Positions 1 through 6,364 are shown, counted from the stretch's first letter. The stretch is DNA of 9,191 nucleotides from Flavobacterium psychrophilum (GCA_945861915.1 CAMAWK010000090.1:1-9191), one strand, 5' to 3'. Notes: generated by a model from the letters alone, not told the origin. Made by a program: numbers and translations.

Positions 1-210
1 TCTGAATCTATTCGGGTAACGGTCAATTTCATTATTGAAAAAGACGGAAGCATGACCGGAATTCAGGTAAAAAGTGATCCTGGTTTTGGAATCGCAAACG
101 AAGCTGTCAGAGTTTTGAAGTCTTTAAAGACTAAATGGTTACCTGGAATTGTCGATTCAAAAGCGGTTCGAACGGCTTACAGTCTTCCAATTACCGTTCA
201 AATAGAATAA
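1..210 (+). CDS. TonB C-terminal-domain protein (3' end only)
   Basis: The reading frame is open from the left edge of the window and ends with TAA at 208-210, leaving the last 69 residues. They read as a TonB_C fold: a strand with IIEKDGSM, a helix ending in LKSLKTKWLPG, then a last strand with AYSLPIT. The pattern DGS...W.P....R..YSLPI is typical of the domain by which TonB-type energy transducers contact outer-membrane receptors. The 60 C-terminal residues match the next gene at about half of positions (31 of 60 by hand count), so the two are tandem paralogues. The N-terminal part, which would show a membrane anchor, a proline-rich spacer or a different domain such as an M56 peptidase, lies outside the window. 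The exact role therefore stays open. A strong terminator follows the stop. Confidence 0.8.
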   Translation, partial: SESIRVTVNFIIEKDGSMTGIQVKSDPGFGIANEAVRVLKSLKTKWLPGIVDSKAVRTAYSLPITVQIE

Positions 211-232
211 TATATCCTTTCTTTTTTCTTTT

Positions 233-259
233 AAGCAGCCCTAAAAGGGCTGCTTTTTT
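233..259 (+). terminator. Rho-independent terminator after the first TonB-domain gene
   Basis: A perfect 10-bp stem, AAGCAGCCCT (233-242) with AGGGCTGCTT (246-255), closes an AAA loop and runs into a T tract at 254-259. It lies 22 bp after the stop at 210 and separates the upstream gene from the paralogue starting near 443, so the two genes are probably transcribed separately. Confidence 0.9.
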
Positions 260-344
260 GCTTATAAACTATCCATTGTTGAAAACATTTTTTAAATTTT
301 TAGAACAAATTCCAAATATTTAAAATTATTATATTTACTTTTAC

Positions 345-363
345 GTTAAGTTAATGTTAAGTT
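345..363. repeat. Direct repeat GTTAAGTT, 11-bp period, upstream of the second TonB-domain gene
   Basis: The octamer GTTAAGTT occurs at 345-352 and again at 356-363, separated by AAT. The 11-bp period puts both copies on the same face of the helix, a usual arrangement for a dimeric or tandemly bound regulator. It lies about 80 bp before the chosen start codon. No clear TAnnTTTG box was found between the repeat and the gene, so the promoter here may be of another type. Regulatory function is inference; the region is AT-rich and chance is possible. Confidence 0.35.
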
Positions 364-442
364 TTTATTACCAATTTGTAAATTAATTGTTATTCAAGAC
401 TTGGATTTAAACAAAACAAGTATTAATTTAAATCAAAAAAAC

Positions 443-991
443 ATGAAAAATGTAAAATCAATGCCGGAAGAATGGAGTGTTTCAAAAATGAGTAATCGTA
501 ATGCATTATTTGTATTAGTAACATCGGTGCTGCTACTTTCATTCAGTAGTTATTCAAAAAACAATCTAGTATCGAATTCCGATTTAGCTATTAAACAAAT
601 GGAAGTTCCGTGTTTAGATACTATTAGAAAAGAGAAAATTGTTTCTTCTATTATTGAAAACACGAATGAAAGATTAATTATTAAGCTAAACGAATTAGAT
701 AAGTTAGCTGAGTTTCCCGGTGGAATGGAAAAATTTTATGAAAAAGTAATCGCTAAATTAGATGCTTCTGAACTTAGTTTTACTGGATTTACACAAATTC
801 ACGCTTCCTTTATTATTGAAAAAGATGGTAGTATGAGCGGAATTGTAGTCGATTCAACTTTGGATTCCGAGTTGAAAAAAGAAATAGTAGATGGTTTGAA
901 ATCTATTAAGGCTAAATGGTTACCGGCGACTTTGGATAATAAACCAATTCGTATTTCCTATTCTTTGCCTATCGTTTTAAACTTGAATTAA
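443..991 (+). CDS. Small TonB C-terminal-domain protein
   Basis: The 182-residue product has a hydrophobic segment at about residues 21-36 (ALFVLVTSVLLLSF), acting as a signal peptide or single membrane anchor. A variable middle follows, then an AEFPGGMEKFYEKV motif at about 104-117, which commonly precedes TonB_C domains in flavobacteria. The TonB_C domain itself fills about residues 123-182 (IIEKDGSMSG, KAKWLPA, YSLPIV). There is no proline-rich spacer of the kind canonical TonB uses to span the periplasm, so it may not be a true energy transducer. ATG at 443 is preferred over an in-frame TTG at 401. ATGs at 461 and 488 are also possible; 488 would leave a textbook short signal peptide (MSNRNALF...). 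It is a paralogue of the gene ending at 210. The family is fairly certain, but the receptor partner and function are unknown. Confidence 0.8.
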   Translation: MKNVKSMPEEWSVSKMSNRNALFVLVTSVLLLSFSSYSKNNLVSNSDLAIKQMEVPCLDTIRKEKIVSSIIENTNERLIIKLNELDKLAEFPGGMEKFYEKVIAKLDASELSFTGFTQIHASFIIEKDGSMSGIVVDSTLDSELKKEIVDGLKSIKAKWLPATLDNKPIRISYSLPIVLNLN

Positions 992-1003
992 TTATTCAAT
1001 ATC

Positions 1004-1033
1004 AAAAAGCAACTTCAATTGGAGTTGCTTTTT
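1004..1033. terminator. Bidirectional terminator between convergent genes
   Basis: AAAAAGCAACTTC (1004-1016) pairs with GGAGTTGCTTTTT (1021-1033) across an AATT loop, with one T-G wobble in 13 pairs. The A tract on one side and T tract on the other give a U-rich tail in either direction. It lies 12 bp after the plus-strand stop at 991 and 45 bp beyond the minus-strand stop at 1079, so it can serve both the TonB-domain gene and the mutase operon. Confidence 0.85.
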
Positions 1034-1078
1034 GGATTATGCACTACGTTTTTTAGAGATATTTTTCGTTTGACTATT

Positions 1079-2599
1079 TTAGATTTTAAATCTTTTAAAG
1101 GAATTTTCTAAAGCTTCACTTATTTCTTCAATCGAAGCTCTATTTCTTGCAGCTTCTAGGGTGAGTTCAAATAAATCACTCAATTCGTTTTCTGAACTTT
1201 CTTTTATTTTATCCAAAGATACTTTTACGTTTTCAAAGTTTCTGGTTTCCTTTACTTGATTAAGTCTTTTTAATTGTTCTTCATAAATGGTGTTATTGAT
1301 GGTGATTTGCTTTTTTGTAGATGCTTCTTCAATTTGTAGTTTAAAATAATTGGCTTCAATCGCTTTTATCAAGCCACCTAATTTTTCTATTTCTTCGATA
1401 TGTTTCCAAGTAGTATTAATAATTTCTTGAGTTAAATATTCCACATAATAACTGCCTCCCCAAGGGTCTACGGTTTTAGTGATTTTAGTTTCTTCTTGAA
1501 GATAAAGTTGTATGTTTTTGGCAATTCTGGCACCAAATTCAGTTGTTTCATCAAGCGAATTGGTATGTAATGATTGTGTTCCACCAAAAACGGCAGCTGA
1601 AGCTTCGATTAAGGTTCGAGTGATGTTGTTAAATGGGTCTTGAATTGTTAAATTTTCTTCACTCGTTTTAGAATGAATTTGAAGTGCTAATGATATTGGA
1701 TTTTTAGATGCAAAAGGTTTGATTAGTCTTGCCCAAATCATTCTTGCGGCTCGTAATTTGGCTATTTCAGTGAAATGATTCATTCCAATTCCAAAAGAAA
1801 AAGTGAGGCGAGGAGCTAAGTCGTCGATTTTTATTCCAGCATTAAGTCCTGCTTTAATATATTCTAAACCATTTGACATTGTGTAAGCCAATTCAATAGC
1901 CACAGCTGTTTCCGCTTTACGTATTGGCAAACCTGAAATAAGATTGCCATTAAACTTGGGTATTTTTTTTTGAATACACTCAAAAATAGTTAGTAAGTAC
2001 TCAGCAGAATAATTTTGTTTATTTTTTAATAAAATCTCATTTAAAATACTTCCTGATAATTGCTCGGCTTTGATTCCTTGCTCTTCGGCTGCAACAATAT
2101 AAAATGCTAATAAGGGTAAAATAGCCGCATTCATTGGTATTGAAACCAATATTTCATGAATTGGAATTTGGTCAAAGAGGATTTTCATGTCTTCGACAGT
2201 ATCGATTGCAATACCTTCTTTTCCAACATCGTTAGAGGTTAAATTATTGTCTGAATCATACCCTTTTTGAGTCGGTAAATCAAAAACTACCGAAAGACTT
2301 TTTTGTCCTGAATCAAGGTTTTTTTTGTAAAATGAATTAGTTTCTGAAGCAGTTGAAAATGGTTGACTTTGATGAATTATCCAAGGAGTGCGAATGTACA
2401 TCGTGGTATTAGTTCCTCTCAAATAAGGCGGAAATCCAGCACCAAAATCCAGCAGTTCCGTATTTATTAAATCGTTTTCAAAATAGTCTAATTTTATTGG
2501 AATACCTTCATTTGTAAAAAACGGTTTTGTAACCAAAATATCTTCTTCAGCTGTTTCTTTTGTTGAATTTAGCTGTAGATGTTGAAGATTTTTACGCAT
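1079..2599 (-). CDS. Methylmalonyl-CoA mutase large-subunit homologue, no B12 domain, active site eroded
   Basis: The 506-residue protein matches the acyl-CoA-binding TIM barrel of methylmalonyl-CoA mutase, the AdoCbl enzyme interconverting methylmalonyl-CoA and succinyl-CoA. Conserved stretches include FPPYLRG (56-62), LSVVFDLPT (102-110), GYDSDN (113-118), AIDTVEDMKILFDQIP (131-146), KLRAAR (281-286), GGTQSLHTNSLDE (339-351) and DPWGGSYYVE (378-387). A full bacterial large subunit is about 700 residues and ends in a cobalamin domain with a DxHxxG motif. This one ends after the post-barrel helix (RASIEEISEALENSFKRF), and only 45 bp separate its stop from the terminator. By hand alignment to the Propionibacterium enzyme, R82, R87, Y89, Q197, Y243, H244 and Q330 correspond to T71, H76, S78, L186, L224, P225 and K311. 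The loop holding R207 is shortened, and the linker segment with VGVNKY is missing. No internal stop or frameshift is seen. Its ATG overlaps the preceding stop by one base. It is probably not catalytic alone; it may be a repurposed or decaying scpA/mutB. Confidence 0.85.
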   Translation of the reverse strand: MRKNLQHLQLNSTKETAEEDILVTKPFFTNEGIPIKLDYFENDLINTELLDFGAGFPPYLRGTNTTMYIRTPWIIHQSQPFSTASETNSFYKKNLDSGQKSLSVVFDLPTQKGYDSDNNLTSNDVGKEGIAIDTVEDMKILFDQIPIHEILVSIPMNAAILPLLAFYIVAAEEQGIKAEQLSGSILNEILLKNKQNYSAEYLLTIFECIQKKIPKFNGNLISGLPIRKAETAVAIELAYTMSNGLEYIKAGLNAGIKIDDLAPRLTFSFGIGMNHFTEIAKLRAARMIWARLIKPFASKNPISLALQIHSKTSEENLTIQDPFNNITRTLIEASAAVFGGTQSLHTNSLDETTEFGARIAKNIQLYLQEETKITKTVDPWGGSYYVEYLTQEIINTTWKHIEEIEKLGGLIKAIEANYFKLQIEEASTKKQITINNTIYEEQLKRLNQVKETRNFENVKVSLDKIKESSENELSDLFELTLEAARNRASIEEISEALENSFKRFKI

Positions 2600-3054
2600 T
2601 ATTTTTCAATAATTTTAAATGACCATTTTTTGTTTGTGTGATTAGGATTAAAGCTTCCTAAAATCCCAGAACCAATGGCAGTTCCTGAACCTGCTAAAAA
2701 TAAAATTATGGCCTCATCTTTACCAGAAGAGGCTTTCACTAGGGATGCCCCAACGGTTGTTAATCCTGCTAATAGCAAGGTGGTTTTTATAGTTCCAAGA
2801 ACAAAAGGTTGTCTTTTGATGCTTAAAATACTATCTATTTTAATCGATTTCTTATCTATAATAATAGTTTGATTGTCCGAAAAATGTATTTTTCCAACAT
2901 GTTTTTTTCTGTCCAAAGTTCTAATTTTCAACCTTGTGTTTTCAGTGTAAATTTGACTTTTTCCATTTTTTAAATTCGTTATTTCAAATGCTTTTTCTTG
3001 TGAAAACAAAGTCAACGAGCTAATAAATAGTAAAAAATACAGTAAGGTTTTCAT
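2599..3054 (-). CDS. Unrecognised small secreted or membrane protein inside the mutase operon
   Basis: I do not recognise a named family for this 151-residue protein. Residues 1-19 (MKTLLYFLLFISSLTLFSQ) look like a Sec signal peptide. Residues 20-82 are polar and beta-rich, with NGKSQIYTENTRLKIRT and DNQTIIIDKKSIKIDSI. That pattern recalls small flavobacterial envelope proteins carrying a short 'identify and store a value' beta repeat, but this is resemblance only. Two glycine-rich hydrophobic segments follow (about 86-106 and 115-134, the second with AGSGTAIGSGILG), suggesting a helical hairpin of the glycine-zipper type. The C-terminus is basic. The gene begins 18 bp after mutA and its TAA overlaps the ATG of the mutase homologue (TAATG), so it is co-transcribed and probably translationally coupled. 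Its place between two cytosolic enzyme subunits is odd. Confidence 0.7.
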   Translation of the reverse strand: MKTLLYFLLFISSLTLFSQEKAFEITNLKNGKSQIYTENTRLKIRTLDRKKHVGKIHFSDNQTIIIDKKSIKIDSILSIKRQPFVLGTIKTTLLLAGLTTVGASLVKASSGKDEAIILFLAGSGTAIGSGILGSFNPNHTNKKWSFKIIEK

Positions 3055-3072
3055 AGTGGTTTTTGGTGTTGG

Positions 3073-4437
3073 TTAGTTTTCTTCTTTGAGGCGGTTTTGT
3101 TCTAATTTCTCCGCTAATCGGTTTTCGAGTATTGGTTTGATTAGCGTTTTTCTGGGCTTTATTTTTAAAAACGGATATAATTCTAGCTTGTTGTTCATGC
3201 TATCGGAACTATTTATGAATTTATTGGTGCCAACTAAAATTTCTTTTTCAGAATCGAATAGTTCTTGTTCTTTGTCGGCACTTTCTTGAATTTTCTTTTT
3301 GATAATTCCTTCGTTCAATTGTTTTAAAAACCCACCTTGTTTTTCAATATCTTTGAATAAATTCAATGCTTTTTCAGCTAGTTGTTGTGTTAGACTTTCG
3401 ATATAATAACTTCCATCAACTGGATTATTTACCTCATCAAAATTACTTTCGTTTTTTAGAATTTGAAGTTGATTTAGGGCTAATTGACTGTTAAATACAT
3501 TGTCTTTGTGGAATAAATGATCAAATGCAAGATTAGCAACTGCATCAGCTCCTCCTAAAATTGCACTCATACACTCGGTGGTAGTTCGTAGCATATTTAC
3601 ATGATAATCGTACAAAGTTTTGTTTCTTTTTGTGGGAGAAACAACCAAACGACACTCTAAATTGGGATTGTATTCTTTTGCAATTAAATTAAAAAGCAAT
3701 CGAAATGCACGAAGTTTTGAAATTTCAAAAAAGTAATTGCTTCCTACAGCTATCTGAAAAACAATAGGTTTATTATGGGTTGGAATTCGGTTAAAATATT
3801 CATTGGCATGCCCTAAACTATAGGCAATTTGCTGTACAATATTTGCACCCGCATTTTGATACAAACTACTGTTAACGCTAATAAATGATATGTTTTTTGT
3901 TGATTTTGATAGTAATTCTAACGTTTTAAAATTGTCTTTTTCTGGGGTTATGAACCAGTTTCCGTCTTTGGCTAATTGTCCAATAGGATCTATATTACAA
4001 TAAATGATGGTGTTTTTTTGAGCGGCAATTTCATCGATTTTTTCTATAAAATTTTTGGATAGAAATCCCAAGTTGAAATAGATAGTCGTTTTTTCTAAAT
4101 CGATGTTTTTAAGTAGTTTTTCAATATTGGTTTGGTCATTATTTACAGTAAAAATGATACTGTAGGCTCCTTTACCAATGTAATCTATTGCACGTAGATT
4201 TGATTTGATTACATCTTGAACATAAATATTTTGACATATTTTAAATTCACTAACTTTAGTTTTTGGAATTTCTTTTTTTTCGAATTCATCTTTGTGATAA
4301 AACGGTTTAACTTTAATATCCTCAGGCGAATTCCATAGTAAAGTTTCGTTATAATCAGCACCATCGAGTTCAAATTGAATTCGTTGTTTCCATTGTTTGG
4401 AGGAAATAGGATGAAAATCATCGAAAAGGTTGTTCAT
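3073..4437 (-). CDS. mutA: Methylmalonyl-CoA mutase small (beta) subunit
   Basis: The 454-residue protein resembles the short beta subunit of flavobacterial methylmalonyl-CoA mutase. It opens with FDDFHPISSKQWKQRIQFEL and ADYNETLLWNSPEDIKVKPF, typical of this subunit. It keeps barrel segments such as SKLRAFRLLFNLIAKE, MLRTTTECMSAILGGADAV and PVDGSYYIESLTQQLAEKA, then VGTNKF near residue 395. In the well-studied heterodimer the small subunit is catalytically inactive and structural. This form ends about 60 residues after VGTNKF without any cobalamin-like domain, shorter than the roughly 640-residue actinobacterial MutA but usual, as far as I know, for this phylum. It lies 20 bp downstream of the ftsB-like gene and is second in the operon. 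Its normal partner would be a full-length AdoCbl-binding alpha subunit; the neighbour here lacks that domain. Confidence 0.87.
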   Translation of the reverse strand: MNNLFDDFHPISSKQWKQRIQFELDGADYNETLLWNSPEDIKVKPFYHKDEFEKKEIPKTKVSEFKICQNIYVQDVIKSNLRAIDYIGKGAYSIIFTVNNDQTNIEKLLKNIDLEKTTIYFNLGFLSKNFIEKIDEIAAQKNTIIYCNIDPIGQLAKDGNWFITPEKDNFKTLELLSKSTKNISFISVNSSLYQNAGANIVQQIAYSLGHANEYFNRIPTHNKPIVFQIAVGSNYFFEISKLRAFRLLFNLIAKEYNPNLECRLVVSPTKRNKTLYDYHVNMLRTTTECMSAILGGADAVANLAFDHLFHKDNVFNSQLALNQLQILKNESNFDEVNNPVDGSYYIESLTQQLAEKALNLFKDIEKQGGFLKQLNEGIIKKKIQESADKEQELFDSEKEILVGTNKFINSSDSMNNKLELYPFLKIKPRKTLIKPILENRLAEKLEQNRLKEEN

Positions 4438-4457
4438 GTACGTTTTTCTGTGAAAAT

Positions 4458-4778
4458 TTATTTTTTATCTACAGTATCTCCTTCAAATTCAATGATATAA
4501 ATATCTTCATTTTCTTTTTTCATAAAATACTTTTCACGAGCATATTTTTCAATGTGATTTGGATTTTGTAACCGTTTGATATTTTCTTTATCTTTTTTAA
4601 TCTCCGTTCTATAATAGGTTTTATTGGTTTCTAGTTCATCAATTTGTTCATCTAAAACTCGATGGTCAAAATAAGAATAGTTATCCAAAAACAGCATCCA
4701 AGTAGAAAAAAACAATAATACCCAAATATATTTATTGCTAAGAAATTGATACCAAGGTCTGTCTCTAAAAGCATTCAT
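4458..4778 (-). CDS. FtsB/DivIC family septum formation initiator
   Basis: The 106-residue bitopic membrane protein has a short cytoplasmic N-terminus, one transmembrane helix at about residues 17-31 (KYIWVLLFFSTWMLF), and a periplasmic coiled coil at about 38-70 (DEQIDELETNKTYYRTEIKK). It ends with the family signature around 77-96 (EKYAREKYFMKKENEDIY). FtsB/DivIC forms a complex with FtsL and DivIB/FtsQ that activates septal peptidoglycan synthesis at division. Length and architecture are normal. It is the first gene of the minus-strand operon, 20 bp before mutA. I recall the same ftsB-mutA order from other flavobacteria, often with a uridine kinase upstream; here the upstream neighbour is a divergent lipid-synthesis gene instead. 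Promoter boxes are listed separately. Confidence 0.88.
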   Translation of the reverse strand: MNAFRDRPWYQFLSNKYIWVLLFFSTWMLFLDNYSYFDHRVLDEQIDELETNKTYYRTEIKKDKENIKRLQNPNHIEKYAREKYFMKKENEDIYIIEFEGDTVDKK

Positions 4779-4820
4779 AGTTCAAATTTATTATAGAAAA
4801 TTAATTTTAATATACTTTCT

Positions 4821-4828
4821 CAAAAATA
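4821..4828 (-). promoter_or_regulatory. Putative -7 promoter box for the ftsB-mutA operon
   Basis: CAAAAATA on the plus strand reads TATTTTTG on the minus strand, an exact match to the Bacteroidota -7 consensus TAnnTTTG, and would give a leader of about 35 nt before the ATG at 4778. A second exact match, TAAATTTG (4783-4790 on the plus strand as CAAATTTA), is so close to the start codon that it would give an almost leaderless transcript. No convincing -33 TTTG was found for either. Confidence 0.5.
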
Positions 4829-5007
4829 GTCAAAAACGATGGAAAAAGAGTTTTACCAATCATTTTTTTGATTCTTTTATCATAAATGGTTAAAATTAGT
4901 AGAACTAAAACTCTAAGACTGACTTTTTGAAGTTTAAAAATCATCTTGGATTTTAAGAATACACTAAAAAATATTTATTTTCATACTTTATTCTGTTATT
5001 AAATAAT

Positions 5008-5015
5008 TATTTTTG
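5008..5015 (+). promoter_or_regulatory. Putative -7 promoter box for the alpha-oxoamine synthase gene
   Basis: TATTTTTG matches the Bacteroidota -7 consensus TAnnTTTG exactly and is followed by CACCC, giving an expected start near 5020 and a leader of about 30 nt to the ATG at 5051. The -33 position holds only TTTA (4987-4990), so that element is weak. The leader has no Shine-Dalgarno sequence, as is usual in this phylum. Confidence 0.6.
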
Positions 5016-5050
5016 CACCCTCATAAAAAGATATAATACTTAAAAACAGA

Positions 5051-6313
5051 ATGGTAAAAGATTTATTCGAAAGAATTCAAAACAACAAAGGACCACTAGG
5101 AAAATGGGCGTCACAAGCTGAAGGATACTTTGTGTTTCCTAAATTAGAAGGCGATTTGGGACCAAGAATGAAATTTCAAGGAAAAGATATTTTAAACTGG
5201 AGTTTGAACGATTATTTAGGATTGGCAAATCATCCAGAAGTTAGAAAAGCAGATGCAGATGCCGCAATAGAATTTGGAGCCGCTTATCCGATGGGAGCCA
5301 GAATGATGTCAGGGCATACTAAATATCACGAACAATTAGAGAATGAATTGGCTGCTTTTGTTATGAAAGAGTCTGCTTATTTGTTGAATTTTGGATACCA
5401 AGGAATCATGTCTACCATTGACGCTTTGGTTACACGAAATGATGTAATTGTGTACGATGTAGATGCTCACGCTTGTATTATTGATGGCGTTCGTTTGCAT
5501 AGTGGCAAGCGTTTTACGTATCGTCACAATGATGTGGAGAGCATGGAAAAAAACTTGCAACGTGCTACAAAATTAGCCGAAACAACTGGTGGTGGAATTT
5601 TATTCATTACCGAAGGTGTTTTTGGAATGCGAGGGCAACAAGGAAAGTTGAAGGAAATTGTGGAGATGAAGAAAAAGTACAATTTCAGATTACTTGTAGA
5701 TGACGCACATGGTTTTGGAACTTTAGGAAAAACAGGAGCTGGAGCAGGAGAGGAGCAAGGATGTCAAGATGGAATAGATGTTTATTTTTCGACTTTTGCC
5801 AAATCAATGGCAAATATTGGAGCATTTGTAGCGGCAAATAAGGATATTATAGATTATTTAAAATACAATTTACGTTCTCAAATGTTTGCAAAGGCTTTAC
5901 CAATGATTCAAACTATTGGGTCGTTAAAGCGTTTAGAGTTATTGCGAAATTCTTCTGAAATTAAAGATAAATTGTGGGTAAATGTAAATGCTTTGCAAAA
6001 TGGTTTAAAATCAAGAGGTTTTGATATTGGTGACACAAACACTTGTATTACACCAGTTTATCTTCAAGGAAGTGTGCCAGAAGCGATGGTGATGGTAAAT
6101 GATTTGAGAGAGAATTATGGTATTTTCTTGTCGATTGTGATTTATCCTGTAATTCCAAAAGGCATTATCTTATTGAGAATGATACCAACTACTTCGCATA
6201 CTTTAGCCGATGTGGAAGAAACACTTACAGCATTTGAAGCGATTCGTGAAAAATTAGAAAATGGAACTTACAAAGAAATCGCAAGTAAAACGACGGTTGA
6301 TTTAGATGCTTAA
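5051..6313 (+). CDS. PLP-dependent alpha-oxoamine synthase (serine palmitoyltransferase / cysteate acyltransferase type)
   Basis: The 420-residue, fold-type I PLP enzyme belongs to the family of serine palmitoyltransferase, KBL, BioF and HemA, which condense an acyl thioester with an amino acid and release CO2. Visible marks are a GARMMSGHT segment (82-90), His140 in DVDAHAC (stacks on PLP), VDDAHGFGTLGKTGAG (216-231; Asp218 contacts the pyridine nitrogen, His220) and the Schiff-base lysine Lys251 in STFAKSMANIGAFVA. The LNWSLNDYLGLANHP start (48-62) is a family hallmark. The FAKSMANIGAF context resembles serine palmitoyltransferase FSKSLASIGGF more than BioF. In flavobacteria such enzymes start sphingolipid or sulfonolipid synthesis, the latter from cysteate and linked to gliding motility. 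Which amino acid this one uses cannot be read from sequence. It is monocistronic, with a -7 box at 5008 and a strong terminator at 6333. It is full length, with all the PLP residues I looked for present. Confidence 0.85.
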   Translation: MVKDLFERIQNNKGPLGKWASQAEGYFVFPKLEGDLGPRMKFQGKDILNWSLNDYLGLANHPEVRKADADAAIEFGAAYPMGARMMSGHTKYHEQLENELAAFVMKESAYLLNFGYQGIMSTIDALVTRNDVIVYDVDAHACIIDGVRLHSGKRFTYRHNDVESMEKNLQRATKLAETTGGGILFITEGVFGMRGQQGKLKEIVEMKKKYNFRLLVDDAHGFGTLGKTGAGAGEEQGCQDGIDVYFSTFAKSMANIGAFVAANKDIIDYLKYNLRSQMFAKALPMIQTIGSLKRLELLRNSSEIKDKLWVNVNALQNGLKSRGFDIGDTNTCITPVYLQGSVPEAMVMVNDLRENYGIFLSIVIYPVIPKGIILLRMIPTTSHTLADVEETLTAFEAIREKLENGTYKEIASKTTVDLDA

Positions 6314-6332
6314 ATTCTGATCGCTTACTAAC

Positions 6333-6364
6333 AAAAAAGTCCATCATTACGATGGACTTTTTTT
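6333..6364 (+). terminator. Rho-independent terminator after the alpha-oxoamine synthase gene
   Basis: A perfect 13-bp stem, AAAAAAGTCCATC (6333-6345) with GATGGACTTTTTT (6351-6363), encloses a 5-nt loop ATTAC and ends in a run of seven T. It begins 20 bp after the stop codon. The A tract on its left side could also let it end minus-strand transcripts coming from 6569. Confidence 0.92.

Noticed and set aside
135..323. Open frame on the plus strand overlapping the first gene's 3' end and its terminator
   Set aside because: It is out of frame with a convincing TonB domain and reads through the terminator hairpin; its product is low-complexity (poly-Phe) and looks like nothing known.
401..442. 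TTG at 401 as the start of the second TonB-domain gene
   Set aside because: It adds 14 AT-rich codons with no recognisable content, and an ATG follows at 443; TTG starts are uncommon here. ATG 443 was chosen, with 461 and 488 as alternatives.
1079..2599. Loss of the mutase B12 domain through a sequencing frameshift
   Set aside because: Only about 87 bp lie between its stop and the end of the convergent gene, including a terminator, so there is no room for the missing 130-plus residues in any frame.
2675..2872. Plus-strand open frame opposite the small membrane protein gene
   Set aside because: It is antisense to a gene with a good signal peptide and operon spacing, and has no recognisable domain.
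4858..4873. AATCA-T6-TGATT inverted repeat in the divergent promoter region
   Set aside because: The 5-bp arms in AT-rich DNA are too short to support a terminator or operator.
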